In this document: positions 42,788 to 52,495 of the stretch, piece after piece
Layout: each line of letters starts with the position of its first letter
How positions within the stretch are numbered: the first letter of the stretch is position 1
Assembly: GCA_900545745.1 (NCBI GenBank)
Contig: URAD01000002.1
Location: 1-64,000, forward strand
Reading direction: 5' to 3'
Source: an uncultured Collinsella sp.
GTDB lineage: Bacteria; Actinomycetota; Coriobacteriia; Coriobacteriales; Coriobacteriaceae
DNA: 64,000 nucleotides
Translations under genes and position numbers: made by a program
Notes under the pieces: model-generated
What the model saw: the letters and a program-made list of their open reading frames with translations, nothing else
What the model was told of the DNA's origin: nothing
Databases searched by the model: none

Positions 42788-43804
42788 ATGATGAAACCCA
42801 TGACGAAGAAGCTGCTGTTAGGAATTCCCACCGTGGCGCTTTCGGCTGTGTTGGCGTGTACGCTTGCCGGCTGCGGCGGTAATGCGCCGAGTGGCTCGGG
42901 CGGGAGCGCACCTGTGCAGGAGAAGTCCAAGAAGGCCAAGGCCTATGAGTCGCAGACGGTCGAGGTGGCTGGCATCACCTATGAGTCGGTGGCTCACGGT
43001 ACGTTCTATCGCGGTGATGCCAAGAAGCAAGACGGCTTTTACCTGCACATCAAGATTACCAACAACAACACAAAGAACAGGACGTTCAGTTCCTTTAACG
43101 TGCATGCTGCCCAGGGCGATCTTGAGGCAGGCGACCCGTTGTTTACTTCCGGCAAGGCGGCCGTGCTCGACTACGTTGCAAGCGAGGCTCCCGATGAGCT
43201 TCACGAGGGCATCGATCTTTCCAAGAGGCCAGATATCGGTCCGGGCGAGACTGTTGAGTACGTGTATTTCTGGGCGCCCAAGACGGCGTACTATGGGCCC
43301 ATCACCGTCGAGTTCGTAGACGCATATGCCCCCGCTAAGAACCACGAGGCCATGCATTTTGACACTACGGGGTGTGAGACTAAGGAGTTCAAGGCAGCGG
43401 GCGGCGTGGCCGATTCTGGTGACGCGGCCAATATGACCGGCATCGATTGCGCATCGTACAGTATCGAGACCGCCGATGGGTACACGCTGGATTCGTCCAA
43501 CGAAGAGCACGAAAAGGCAAATTTCTTCCACGACGAGACTGGAGGACGCCTGAACATCAGCATCTTCCCGCGCTCGCCGGAGGAAGAGGTTGCAAGCCTA
43601 GAGCAGGTCTACGAAGGCAAGGAGACAACAACCGACCAGGCCGACTTCAACGGCATAACGTGGCTGCGTTTCACCGGTCCCGATAACGGTCATACGCTAT
43701 TTGCGACGGCTCCTGCGACGGGCGAGACCGTCCGCGTGTCGATTGGCTGGAAGATCGATTGGGACGCCGCCGTGCCCATGATGGAGGCATTGAAGCTCAA
43801 GTAG
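42788..43804 (+). CDS. Lipoprotein with DUF5067-like domain
   Basis: A 338-residue lipoprotein. After two start methionines and a lysine-containing n-region, the hydrophobic core ends in the lipobox LAGC, so the mature protein is lipid-anchored outside the membrane. A glycine/serine linker is followed by a beta-rich domain (GFYLHIKITNNNTKNRTFSS, PDIGPGETVEYVYFW), typical of DUF5067/telokin-like lipoproteins of gut actinobacteria. A second C-terminal domain (YSIETADGYTLDSSNEEHEK) is unrecognised. The start has AAAGGAGC upstream. Role unknown. A terminator follows. Confidence 0.78.
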   Translation: MMKPMTKKLLLGIPTVALSAVLACTLAGCGGNAPSGSGGSAPVQEKSKKAKAYESQTVEVAGITYESVAHGTFYRGDAKKQDGFYLHIKITNNNTKNRTFSSFNVHAAQGDLEAGDPLFTSGKAAVLDYVASEAPDELHEGIDLSKRPDIGPGETVEYVYFWAPKTAYYGPITVEFVDAYAPAKNHEAMHFDTTGCETKEFKAAGGVADSGDAANMTGIDCASYSIETADGYTLDSSNEEHEKANFFHDETGGRLNISIFPRSPEEEVASLEQVYEGKETTTDQADFNGITWLRFTGPDNGHTLFATAPATGETVRVSIGWKIDWDAAVPMMEALKLK

Positions 43805-43834
43805 CGGACTGCAATTCCCGTGTCAGGCGACTCA

Positions 43835-43869
43835 GGGCTGGCTCCGAGTTATCGGGGCCAGCCCTTTTT
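43835..43869 (+). terminator. Terminator of the lipoprotein gene
   Basis: GGGCTGGC and GCCAGCCC form a stem followed by five T. Confidence 0.85.
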
Positions 43870-43916
43870 GGTGCTCGATGAGCCGAGTCGGCGTCTCTCA
43901 CAAAAGTAACTAGGAG

Positions 43917-46900
43917 CTAGCGAGGCTTATCAGAATTGACCTCATCGGCGGTGTCGGTTTCGAGCGCCGTGCGGCGGGCGCTGTAGGCGACGAGGCCGGC
44001 GCCTGCCGCGGCGAGTGCTGCAGCGGCTGCCGTAAGGGGAGCGCTGACATCGCCCGTGCCCGCAAGCGCGCCCGCTTTTCCGGAGCGCTTGTTATTGCCG
44101 TGGTCCTTGCCACTGCCGGAGCTGCTTCCGTCGGAGCCGCCGCTCTCGCCAGTACCGCCGCCACTCGAGCCGCCATCGCCGTCTGCTGTCATCGGGGCGT
44201 CGTGAAGTCCTGTCGTATCCGCGCTGCCGCATACGCCGACCTGAACTTCTGAGCGCTCGCATGCTGCGTCGGGCACATGAAGCTCGTGCAGTACGGCACC
44301 CAGCGCCGAGTTTGCGCCCGGTCGAATTTCCTCGAGCGTTACGGGATCGAGCGCCACCAGATTACGCGCCTTCGCATACAGCGTTACGCGTTTGCCCACT
44401 TCGTCGCTCCAACTCTCGGGAATGGCGAAGCTCATGCGGAACTGTGCCGTGCAACCCGGTGCCAGCACGGCGTTGCCGTTGTCGGCTACCAGCGGGTGCG
44501 TTGCAAAACGTGCGCCCAGCGTCTCGAGCGCGTACTTCACGTGTGCCATATCGTTGGCCGAAGCGTCCTCGGCAAGCTCTGGATCGTAGATCGAAGCCAT
44601 GCGCGCGTTCACTCCGAATCCGATGGATGCGCTGGAGAACGGCTGGCTGGAGCCCTCTCGGTACAGATCGATCGTTCCGGCGGTCAACAAGGTGTTGCCG
44701 TCGTTTCGCACTGTGACCATGAAGGATTCGCCTGCTGCTCCGGGCACCACCGCGCCCGAGGTAGCGACCGCGCCCGTCGGGGTGGCACACGCCACCAAGG
44801 GCACTTCGATGCCGTGCAGCTCTGCCTCGCTCTTCTCCGCGCTCACAATGTGCGTGGCGAGTGCGGAGAGCATGCCCCCCGACGTCAAAAATGTCGTTAT
44901 CTGATCGACGGGATGGTCCAGCTCGCACATCACGAACGGCTCCGTGAACAGATCGCCTGCCAAGGTGCTGGCGAAGATGCGGAAGTGCTTGCCCATCACT
45001 GCTACCGGGTTGCCTTCTTCGTCGTAGGTTTGCCCCACCTTGCCATCGGTGTTCTCTACATAGAGCACGCACCTGCCGTTGTTGCTTACGCTAAACGATG
45101 CCGGGCCACAGCCTGCGGCACCCACGGGCTGCGTTGCAAATGCCGATGCGCCTCGCGTCCAAGTAATATGCTGCAGTTGCTCGTTGACGGTAGCCAAAAA
45201 GCCCGTGTGCTGCGGCCACGGCACCGCGTGGGGTACTGTGGCATCTGGCGACATAACGCCCCAGCTCGCAATGGACTGGCCGATCACGGCGTACGATGCA
45301 CAGCCACAACCGCCTGCGGTCTCGTATGCAATGGGCACCACCATTTTGCCGTTGATATTCTCGGGCGCGCCGAGCTCGATGCTCGACGGTGCCTGCGGAA
45401 AGCGGAGGACCTGACGGAACGTGAGACTGTCGCCCGAAACGTCCGACCACAGGGTAAAGCACTCCAGCGCAACCTCGGCCTCGCTGCCGAGCGTCTTTTC
45501 TGCGGTGGTTCCGCGGCGGTGGAGGTAGGCGCCCGACAGGCGCCCGTCGACAAGTGTCTTGCCCACCGTGATGCGTGGGCACTGCAGGCAATGGTAGCCA
45601 TCCTCCTGAAGGCGGCCGCGCGAGATGCTGCGCCACGACGTGTGCGATACCACGCGAACTTCGCTATTGCTTATGCGCAGGCGCACAACGGACAGTATGC
45701 CGGATGTGCTCGCCGTATCGAAAAGGGTGTTGTCGCCGGCGGGGCGCTCGCCCGAGACCAGCAGCACGTAGGCGTCCTGGTTTCCTCTTCCGTCCGTATA
45801 TTCCACTACGTCGAAGTCGTAATCGTATATGCTGTCGCGCTCCACGTCGCCCTCGCCAAACCCAAGGGGAAAGTCCACAGGCGTGGGAGCGGACCACGTC
45901 CCGTTTGCCTTTGTGTGTACCACCAGGCGCGAGCGACCATTGTCGCCGTAGCGCACCGAGGCGATACGGAACAGGCATTCTACGCCGGCAATCATTGCCA
46001 GCTTCATGTGGGCTTCGCTGAGCACGCCAGCAAACAGCACGTTGTCGCTCGAGGGCTTGATGCCGCCACGCTCGTCCTCCGATACACCAGCAGAATTGGC
46101 GTTGGGGTCCGCAACGGCGTTCGTTGCCTGACCGATGTAGGTGTACTCATACATCGGCGCGGCGTTTTCGTCGTTCTCTATCAGTGCATGGACGAAATGC
46201 TCGATCTGTCCCGTGTCGTCGCTTTCTGCATCCGCCTCGAGCTCAATGCGCGTGACCGCCCGATCCCAATCGCGCACGACAGGCGCGGCGTTTACGGCAG
46301 CGGCCTTAACCTCGGCGCGTGCGAGCAGTTCGGCGTTGGTGACGATGGTGGCCGATGCGATAAATTGCGGCACGCCGCCCGCCTCAATGTTGCCGGCCGA
46401 GCCGAAGCAGGCATCCAGCGTATAAGGCGTATCTCCACCCAATGCGAGCTCAGAGCGCTGGAGCACATACTGGTCGCCATTGTTCACCGACATATTCCAC
46501 GAATCGATGAGCGTGGGCCACGACCCCGACCAAGCCTTGGTGGTCCACTTGAACATTACGAATTGGAGTATCACATCGACATCGACGTCTGCACCTACGC
46601 GCAGTCGCGGAAGCTGGTGCCCGTCCGCCTTCTCGTACCCAATGAACAGGGTGAGGGATGCGGCGCCACGCACGGCAGACGAAGCGACGCCTGCAACGCC
46701 GGCGCCAAAGGTGACGGCAAGCCCGATCTGGATAGTGAATGAGCCCGACGTGTTGGAATAGTCGAGCGAAATGTTTTTAAAAAACGCCGCGCCGCTGCCG
46801 TGCGTGTGGGCACCCACGGCGAGCGCCAGCTTCGCCAGCACCCAGGGGTTGACGTTTAGGAAAAACGGCACCGGTCCTAGGGTAAACTGCTCGGTCCAAT

Positions 46901-48284
46901 TGAGGTCGGTTCTTACCTGGAAGAGGGCCTTAATATTGCCGTATGCGGGGTCGTTGTTGTTACCCCAGGTTTTACCCACCCAATCGTAGGCGAGCGAGCC
47001 GTACAGCTGTGTGGCGATATCCATCGTAAACAGCAGCGTGCAGTGGTGACGAAGCAGCTTGGTGTTTCTTGGATCGGTGCCCGAACCGGCACTCATACTC
47101 TTGTACTGATTCCACTTCCCCTCCATTTCGTCGAGGTAGCGGTTTGCCTGCTTGGCGCCCGACTCACGCGGCGATTTCTTCCAGTACTCTGGATCAGGGT
47201 AACCCGAATCGTTCATGTAGCCGACCGGTTTGTATCCTCCGCCAAACAGCACGTATCCGGCAAACGAGAAATCGAAGAGGATCGGAAATGTGGGCATCCA
47301 GCACGTGAACTTATTGCCGCCGATGCCGGGAAATGCCGCGGGGAAATCAAACGGAGTGATCTCTTGGTCCATGGTGGTGGGGACGATAGTGGTCGATCCG
47401 GATTCCGCCTTTGCCGCCGGCGCGGTGACAACGGTCATGGGGGAGGAGAGCGTGTAGGTTTTGCCCTGATAGTCGAGGACAAAGCGCAATTTGCACCCTT
47501 CTTCCAGAAGGCCCGATGCCGCGTCGAGAAACTTGTCTTCGAGTGTGAACGTCGCCAGATTATCTGCGCCCGATGCGCTGGCCTTGACTTGGCCAATCTG
47601 CGTGACGGTTTCGGGCGAGCTACCCGTGACGGGCATTACCTTGTTGATGTGCAACGTTGCCTGTCCACCCTGTGGCAGATGCGCCTGCACGGTAAAAGCG
47701 TGCGTGTCGGGCTGGTCGTTTGCCGTGTCGTCCTTCGGCAGTGCCATAAACGTGGCGTCGGCGTACTGGATGTCCCATTCGTCGAATGTGAGCTGTCGAA
47801 AGTACGGCTCGCCATCGGAGGGCGGACGTGTGGGTGCGGTAATGGCGGTGCCGCCTTGGACACGTGCGAGGGGAATCTCGACATCGCGGTAGCCTTTCAT
47901 GCTGATGGAGATACCGCCGTTAAAGTCGTACGCGTCGAGAAGCGTTGCCTCGTCCACGTAGCCTTCCGAAAGCGGCGCGACCTCAAAGATAGCCGTGCCT
48001 TCGTTATCGGTAGTGGCGGTGAGCTGCTTGCCTGCGGCATAGCGCGATGTGAGCGTGACCTGGGCACCCGTGATGGGCGTATTCTTGTTGGCGACGTCGA
48101 CCACGACCACGCCAAACATAGTGCGCGAGAGCACCAGGACCTTGAAGGGGTCTTTTTCGTCGGCATAGGCTTCGGTGGGCGCGAACGGCAATATGAAGGC
48201 GTTTGCGCTTCCCGGCACGCGCGGCAACATAATGCTCGCCAGCGAGGACATTCCGGCAACAAGTAACGAACGGCGATCAAGCAT
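43917..48284 (-). CDS. Giant cell-surface protein with variant sorting signal
   Basis: A 1,455-residue secreted protein. The N-terminus MLDRRSLLVAGMSSLASI with its twin arginine suggests a Tat-type signal. An early beta-sandwich domain (VVDVANKNTPITGAQVTLTS, DNEGTAIFEV) looks like a carboxypeptidase-regulatory/Cna-B-like fold. The central 900 residues contain long beta-rich segments with YVLLVSGERPAGDNTLFDTA and CGCASYAVIGQS and may form a propeller; I do not recognise them. Near the C-terminus a Gly/Ser linker is followed by LAGTGDVSAP (about 1407), a variant LPXTG signal, a hydrophobic helix and RR. An acidic 15-residue tail follows. The start at 48284 follows GGGAG. A LuxR regulator gene lies upstream. 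Confidence 0.8.
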   Translation of the reverse strand: MLDRRSLLVAGMSSLASIMLPRVPGSANAFILPFAPTEAYADEKDPFKVLVLSRTMFGVVVVDVANKNTPITGAQVTLTSRYAAGKQLTATTDNEGTAIFEVAPLSEGYVDEATLLDAYDFNGGISISMKGYRDVEIPLARVQGGTAITAPTRPPSDGEPYFRQLTFDEWDIQYADATFMALPKDDTANDQPDTHAFTVQAHLPQGGQATLHINKVMPVTGSSPETVTQIGQVKASASGADNLATFTLEDKFLDAASGLLEEGCKLRFVLDYQGKTYTLSSPMTVVTAPAAKAESGSTTIVPTTMDQEITPFDFPAAFPGIGGNKFTCWMPTFPILFDFSFAGYVLFGGGYKPVGYMNDSGYPDPEYWKKSPRESGAKQANRYLDEMEGKWNQYKSMSAGSGTDPRNTKLLRHHCTLLFTMDIATQLYGSLAYDWVGKTWGNNNDPAYGNIKALFQVRTDLNWTEQFTLGPVPFFLNVNPWVLAKLALAVGAHTHGSGAAFFKNISLDYSNTSGSFTIQIGLAVTFGAGVAGVASSAVRGAASLTLFIGYEKADGHQLPRLRVGADVDVDVILQFVMFKWTTKAWSGSWPTLIDSWNMSVNNGDQYVLQRSELALGGDTPYTLDACFGSAGNIEAGGVPQFIASATIVTNAELLARAEVKAAAVNAAPVVRDWDRAVTRIELEADAESDDTGQIEHFVHALIENDENAAPMYEYTYIGQATNAVADPNANSAGVSEDERGGIKPSSDNVLFAGVLSEAHMKLAMIAGVECLFRIASVRYGDNGRSRLVVHTKANGTWSAPTPVDFPLGFGEGDVERDSIYDYDFDVVEYTDGRGNQDAYVLLVSGERPAGDNTLFDTASTSGILSVVRLRISNSEVRVVSHTSWRSISRGRLQEDGYHCLQCPRITVGKTLVDGRLSGAYLHRRGTTAEKTLGSEAEVALECFTLWSDVSGDSLTFRQVLRFPQAPSSIELGAPENINGKMVVPIAYETAGGCGCASYAVIGQSIASWGVMSPDATVPHAVPWPQHTGFLATVNEQLQHITWTRGASAFATQPVGAAGCGPASFSVSNNGRCVLYVENTDGKVGQTYDEEGNPVAVMGKHFRIFASTLAGDLFTEPFVMCELDHPVDQITTFLTSGGMLSALATHIVSAEKSEAELHGIEVPLVACATPTGAVATSGAVVPGAAGESFMVTVRNDGNTLLTAGTIDLYREGSSQPFSSASIGFGVNARMASIYDPELAEDASANDMAHVKYALETLGARFATHPLVADNGNAVLAPGCTAQFRMSFAIPESWSDEVGKRVTLYAKARNLVALDPVTLEEIRPGANSALGAVLHELHVPDAACERSEVQVGVCGSADTTGLHDAPMTADGDGGSSGGGTGESGGSDGSSSGSGKDHGNNKRSGKAGALAGTGDVSAPLTAAAAALAAAGAGLVAYSARRTALETDTADEVNSDKPR

Positions 48285-48439
48285 CTTTGGCTCCCATCCC
48301 GCAGGTATCGGTGGAAATAATCCAATTTTGCGAGAAGGTGCCACGTGGCGGTAGTGCCGTTCAAGGGTCAAAATGTCCAAATTGATCGAGCGAAGCGCCG
48401 GGTTCCGGAACGCATTCGATGCGCTAGGCAGCCCGGTCG

Positions 48440-49444
48440 CTAACGCAACATATGCGCGACCAGCTCGGCGCGTGTGCCGATGCCAAGCTTTGCGTATACG
48501 CCGGATAGGCGGTTTTTAACGGTGCCCGGCGATACTTCCATGTGGCGTGCGATTTCGGCATTGGTCCATCCGCGGCAGGCGAGCATGGCCATGGTGAACT
48601 CTGTGGTCGTTAGATCGTCGGCCACGTCCTCGCCCGAATCGGGGTTGTGGATGCGCCGCCAGCCGTAGCTGAATCGATACGTAATCTCGATGATGCGTGC
48701 GAAATCGTCAGGGTATTGCGATTTTAGGCATGCCTCGATGAGTCCCTGCAAAAGGCCGTGGTGCTCGCCAATGAGCTCGATAAGGCTGTCGGGGCGCGCA
48801 ATGTTCCAAGCGGCTCCGAAGTGTGTTTTTGCGGCATCGATGTCCTTGAGGCTCATGCATGCCATGGAAGCTGCCAGGTGCAGGAACAGTTCCGAAATCG
48901 GATAGCTTCCCTGTTTCATAATCAGGGCGTTTTCCGCCATGCCCAGGCTGCGGCCGTATTCGCCGCGCAGATACAAGGCGTGCGCCATCACGTAGCTGGC
49001 GAATAGACGCAGGCCTTCGGGTAGGTGCGCCGCAAGCGGATAAAATTCTTCGGCAGAATACGGGGAAGCCAGGTGTAGCAGGACGCTCGCGGCGGAGGCG
49101 AACAGGATATGCATGGCGTGGACGGCAGGCGATTCCTCGTCAGTTGGCGTATCGAGGATGCCCGCGAGGCAACGGCGGGCATCGGCGATACGGTTGAGCG
49201 ACAGACTGGCATATCCGCAGATAAAGCATGCGGAATAGCGCAGTGCGGGGTCGGTGGCGTCGAGATAGGGGCGCGCCGTCTTGGCGGCGAGGGTGGCCTG
49301 TCCGCGAAAGTACAGCGCTTCTGCCGTGGCGATGGTGCGTGAATCGGGGTCGGAAATGCCTGCAACCGCAGCGTCAATCTGCCCCGGCACAAAGGCAGTG
49401 CACATCAACGGCATGGGAACGCATGGGTAGCCATCGCAGTCCAT
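48440..49444 (-). CDS. LuxR-type regulator with TPR-like N-terminus
   Basis: A 334-residue transcription factor. Residues about 270-334 form the LuxR/GerE helix-turn-helix (LTTTEFTMAMLACRGWTNAE, VSPGTVKNRLSGVYAKLGI). The N-terminal 250 residues are helical repeats (AEALYFRGQATLAAKTARPY, YLRGEYGRSLGMAENALIMK) that probably sense a ligand or partner. There is no receiver domain. The start MDCDGYPC follows GGGAGA. It lies between the two-component pair and the giant surface protein gene on the same strand, and may control the latter. Coriobacteria carry many regulators of this kind. Confidence 0.82.
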   Translation of the reverse strand: MDCDGYPCVPMPLMCTAFVPGQIDAAVAGISDPDSRTIATAEALYFRGQATLAAKTARPYLDATDPALRYSACFICGYASLSLNRIADARRCLAGILDTPTDEESPAVHAMHILFASAASVLLHLASPYSAEEFYPLAAHLPEGLRLFASYVMAHALYLRGEYGRSLGMAENALIMKQGSYPISELFLHLAASMACMSLKDIDAAKTHFGAAWNIARPDSLIELIGEHHGLLQGLIEACLKSQYPDDFARIIEITYRFSYGWRRIHNPDSGEDVADDLTTTEFTMAMLACRGWTNAEIARHMEVSPGTVKNRLSGVYAKLGIGTRAELVAHMLR

Positions 49445-49511
49445 CTTCCATCTCCCAACAGCTGGCAACAATGCAGCAATTGTACTCCTGTTGCTCGGGA
49501 CCCCTTTCGTT

Positions 49512-50663
49512 TTACTGTTCGGTTAACGCTTCGGATCGTTTTGGAAGGCTTACGAGCATGGTGGTCCCGTTCTCGGAACTTGTTTCGACCTCTACCGTGC
49601 CACCGTGAAGCGCTGCAATCTCCCAAACAAGCGCTAGTCCGAGTCCTGCGCCGCCGTATGCCCTGCTGCGGGATTTATCCAGGCGAAAGAACGGTTGGAA
49701 GATGCTCTCACGGTACTGCTCGGGTATTCCCGGGCCCCGGTCCTCGACTCGCAGGAACACGTGGTTGTCGCTGTCGCTGATGGAGACGTTGACAGTCGAG
49801 CCGGAGCGGCCGTAACGGATGGCGTTTTCGGCCAAGTTAAACACCAGCCGATAGAGGAGCGCATCGTTCCCGATTACTAAAGCGTCTCCAGCACAATTGA
49901 GGGCTATGCCCTTATTCTCGGCAAGTGGCGCAAGGTCGGTGAGGACCTCTTCGGACAAGGGACCGAGTTCAACATCGTCCTCGCAAGGAACGCTGCGGAG
50001 CTCACTCATCTCGAGCAATACCTTGGTCATTCGAGACATGCGCTCGGTTTGTTCTTGTAGCAGGCCGAGCAGCTCGGCTGTTTCGGGTTGCAAACCGGAG
50101 TGCTCGGAGATGAATAGTTCAATCTGTGCTTGCATAAGGGCGAGCGGGGTGCGCAGCTCGTGTGCGGCGTTGCCGGTAAACTGACGCTGTGCAGAGAACC
50201 CTTCGCCAAGACGGGCGATCATGTCGTTGAAAGAGGCGCTACATCGTTGTAGCTCGGTGGGCACATCTTCACTGAGTCTGATTTCGCTTAGGTTGTCAGG
50301 CTGCACACGCTCAACCTGGGCGGCAAAAGCTCGTAGCGGTTTGAGCGCACGGCCGCTCACAAAGTATGCCAGCACGCCGCCAAGGAGTGTGACTCCAGCC
50401 GTGATGCACCAGGCTGTCGTGCCAAAAGACTCTTGTGCGTCGTTTACGACGATCGTGACCTCGTCATCGAGGGTCGCTTTCGTTGGGTCGAACGCCTGGG
50501 GCGAATCTTCGCCGGCTGCGCTAAGGGCCGAGACGTCGCTGCCGATAGCATCCATGTAGCGCATGCCCGTATAGCCGACCAGGCAGTTCGTCAGCACGCA
50601 CGCAGCGCACGTGAGCAGTGCCGTCATAATCGTTATGCGCCATTGCAACGAAAGCCTTTTCAT
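49512..50663 (-). CDS. Sensor histidine kinase
   Basis: A 383-residue membrane sensor. Two transmembrane helices (about 11-32 and 85-105) flank a small extracellular loop of about 50 residues. A HAMP-like segment follows. The phosphorylated His168 lies in NAAHELRTPLA, and the ATPase domain has NLAENAIRYG (N box), DRGPGIP (G1) and GGAGLGLALV (G2). Its ATG overlaps the response regulator stop by four bases (ATGA). The loop is too small for a large ligand, so the signal may be membrane or redox stress. The divergent operon encodes envelope redox proteins. Confidence 0.92.
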   Translation of the reverse strand: MKRLSLQWRITIMTALLTCAACVLTNCLVGYTGMRYMDAIGSDVSALSAAGEDSPQAFDPTKATLDDEVTIVVNDAQESFGTTAWCITAGVTLLGGVLAYFVSGRALKPLRAFAAQVERVQPDNLSEIRLSEDVPTELQRCSASFNDMIARLGEGFSAQRQFTGNAAHELRTPLALMQAQIELFISEHSGLQPETAELLGLLQEQTERMSRMTKVLLEMSELRSVPCEDDVELGPLSEEVLTDLAPLAENKGIALNCAGDALVIGNDALLYRLVFNLAENAIRYGRSGSTVNVSISDSDNHVFLRVEDRGPGIPEQYRESIFQPFFRLDKSRSRAYGGAGLGLALVWEIAALHGGTVEVETSSENGTTMLVSLPKRSEALTEQ

Positions 50664-51334
50664 TCGCTATCCTCCATAACGTAGCCCTCTCCAATCCGAT
50701 TGCGAATCGGGTCGTATCCCAAAGCGATGCGTAGCTTTTTGCGGAGTAACGAGATATGAACGCGGGTCGCGTTGCTAAAGCTGTTCACGCTGCTATCCCA
50801 AACGTGCTCGATAAGCTCCTCTTGGCTTACCGGACGCCCCTGATTAAGCATCAGGTATTCCAAGATTCCCGTTTCCTTGCGCGTAAGAGATAAAGTCTCG
50901 CTGTCCACGGAAGCGATGCGCGCCTTGGTGTCAAAGCGGAGCTTTCTGCAGGTTAAAACTACGTCGCTTTGTGTAAAGCGTCTGAGGGTAAGGCTGCGGA
51001 TCCTTGCCGCAAGCTCGTCCAGATGAAACGGCTTGGTGAGGTAATCGTTGGCGCCGGCATCGAGTCCGGCGACTTTATCGGATACTTCGCCACGCGCGGA
51101 CAGAATCAGCACCTTGGTCTCGCAGTCGGTTTTCCTAAGTTCCCTGAGTACGGTCATGCCGTCGATACGGGGAAGGTTGAGGTCGAGTATCACGAGGTCG
51201 AAGGCCTCAACGTCCAGTAGGTCGAGCGCCTCCTGTCCGTCGTGGCAGCAGTCGACGCTGTACGCCAAGTTTCGCAAGCTGCGCGCGATTGCATCGCACA
51301 GCGCTCGCTCGTCTTCGACGATCAAAATACGCAT
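50660..51334 (-). CDS. OmpR/PhoB-type response regulator
   Basis: A 224-residue regulator. The receiver domain has the acidic pair ED (8-9) after the start MRILIV, the phosphoacceptor Asp51 in VILDLNLP and Lys in YLTKPF. The C-terminal winged helix has LSLTRKETGILEYLMLNQGR and FSNATRVHISLLRKKL. The start at 51334 follows AAGGAGAC. It is co-transcribed with the kinase and divergent, across 90 bases, from the CXXC/polyferredoxin/TlpA operon. It probably activates or represses that operon. Confidence 0.93.
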   Translation of the reverse strand: MRILIVEDERALCDAIARSLRNLAYSVDCCHDGQEALDLLDVEAFDLVILDLNLPRIDGMTVLRELRKTDCETKVLILSARGEVSDKVAGLDAGANDYLTKPFHLDELAARIRSLTLRRFTQSDVVLTCRKLRFDTKARIASVDSETLSLTRKETGILEYLMLNQGRPVSQEELIEHVWDSSVNSFSNATRVHISLLRKKLRIALGYDPIRNRIGEGYVMEDSE

Positions 51335-51424
51335 AACAGTCTCCTTGCACATTCCAAATCGCGCTTAACACGGATTTTATAGTCGATATGGTCCAATGGT
51401 CGCGTAACGAAAGGAGTGGTCGAG

Positions 51425-51571
51425 TTGTTCAAAGCGGTAAAACCCATGGTACAGGTCGCTTTGTTGATCGTCGGAATTGCCATGGTGTGCTTTGGTGTTA
51501 TGCGTGGCGAGGCGGATGCCGTGCTGGCCAAAGCGATTAGGCTGTGCTTGGAGTGTATCGGAATTGGATAA
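51425..51571 (+). CDS. CD1871A-like CXXC-motif small membrane protein
   Basis: A 48-residue protein too small for most gene finders. It starts at TTG (51425), eight bases after AAAGGAG. A single hydrophobic helix (MVQVALLIVGIAMVCFGVMR) is followed by an EADAVLAKAIRLCLECIGIG tail with the CLEC (CXXC) motif. This is the signature of the CD1871A family, which is regularly found beside membrane polyferredoxins and thioredoxin-like proteins. Its stop overlaps the next start (ATTGGATAA), so the two are translationally coupled. Confidence 0.75.
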   Translation: MFKAVKPMVQVALLIVGIAMVCFGVMRGEADAVLAKAIRLCLECIGIG

Positions 51572-52466
51572 AAGAGAAAACACTGCGTCGCATGTTTTGG
51601 CCCGATTTCGCGGATTCATTCAGGCGGCGGCGACGCTGGTCACCAATATTCACCTGCCAAACTTTGCCAAAGGAAGCATCTATCAGGGCGCGGGAAAAAC
51701 AGTCTGCGTACCTGGACTTAATTGCTATTCGTGCCCCGCGGCATCGGGTGCGTGCCCCATCGGGTCGTTCCAGTCGGTGGTAGGTTCATCCAAGTTCAAC
51801 TTTTCTTACTATGTTACCGGTTCGCTCATTTTGCTCGGCGTGCTGCTGGGTCGCTTTGTATGCGGGTTTTTGTGCCCGTTTGGCTGGCTGCAGGAGCTGC
51901 TTCATAAGATTCCCGGAAAAAAGCTTTCGACAAAAAAGCTCAAGGCGCTTACGTATATCAAATACTTCGTGCTGCTGTTTGCTGTGGTATTGCTGCCTGT
52001 GCTGGTGGTCAACGACCTGGGGATGGGAGATCCGTTCTTTTGCAAATACGTCTGTCCGCAGGGCGTGCTCGAGGGCGCCATTCCGCTGGCCATTGCCAAT
52101 GCCGGCATTCGATCTGCGCTGGGACATCTCTTTACTTGGAAACTTGCCGTTCTCATTGCCGTGGTAGTGCTGAGCGTTTTGTTCTACCGCCCCTTCTGCA
52201 AATGGATTTGCCCGCTCGGCGCATTCTATGCGCTCATGAATAGGGTGTCCTTGTTGGGGATTCAGGTTGACGCGTGCAAATGTGTCTCGTGCGGCAAGTG
52301 CTCAAAGGTTTGTCAGATGGACGTTGATGTGGTCCGCGCGCCCAATCATGCCGAATGTATCCGGTGCGGAAAGTGCATCGGGGCCTGTCCTGTCGATGCC
52401 ATCAGCTATCGCTATGGCCTGGATATGTCGGCGGAAAAGCTTCCCTTGACCGCCGATAAAAAGTAA
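51564..52466 (+). CDS. Membrane-bound 4Fe-4S polyferredoxin (NapH/CcoG-like)
   Basis: A 300-residue protein with four to five transmembrane helices. Two membrane-proximal cysteine motifs of the NapH type occur (GFLCPFGWLQE and WICPLGAFYAL), and further cysteines lie in LNCYSCPAASGACP and FFCKYVCPQG. At the C-terminus are two ferredoxin-type sets, CKCVSCGKCSKVC and CIRCGKCIGACP. It probably carries electrons across the membrane. The start is read as TTG at 51564, overlapping the preceding stop; no ATG fits the conserved N-terminus. It is followed by the thioredoxin-like lipoprotein, a likely electron acceptor outside the membrane. Confidence 0.85.
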   Translation: MDKRENTASHVLARFRGFIQAAATLVTNIHLPNFAKGSIYQGAGKTVCVPGLNCYSCPAASGACPIGSFQSVVGSSKFNFSYYVTGSLILLGVLLGRFVCGFLCPFGWLQELLHKIPGKKLSTKKLKALTYIKYFVLLFAVVLLPVLVVNDLGMGDPFFCKYVCPQGVLEGAIPLAIANAGIRSALGHLFTWKLAVLIAVVVLSVLFYRPFCKWICPLGAFYALMNRVSLLGIQVDACKCVSCGKCSKVCQMDVDVVRAPNHAECIRCGKCIGACPVDAISYRYGLDMSAEKLPLTADKK

Positions 52467-52495
52467 ACAAGCTTCGACAAAACGGAGGAATGACT

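Noticed and set aside
44277..46742. An 821-codon plus-strand frame opposite the giant surface protein
   Set aside because: No ribosome site, cysteine/arginine-rich composition, and the minus-strand protein has signal peptide and sorting signal.
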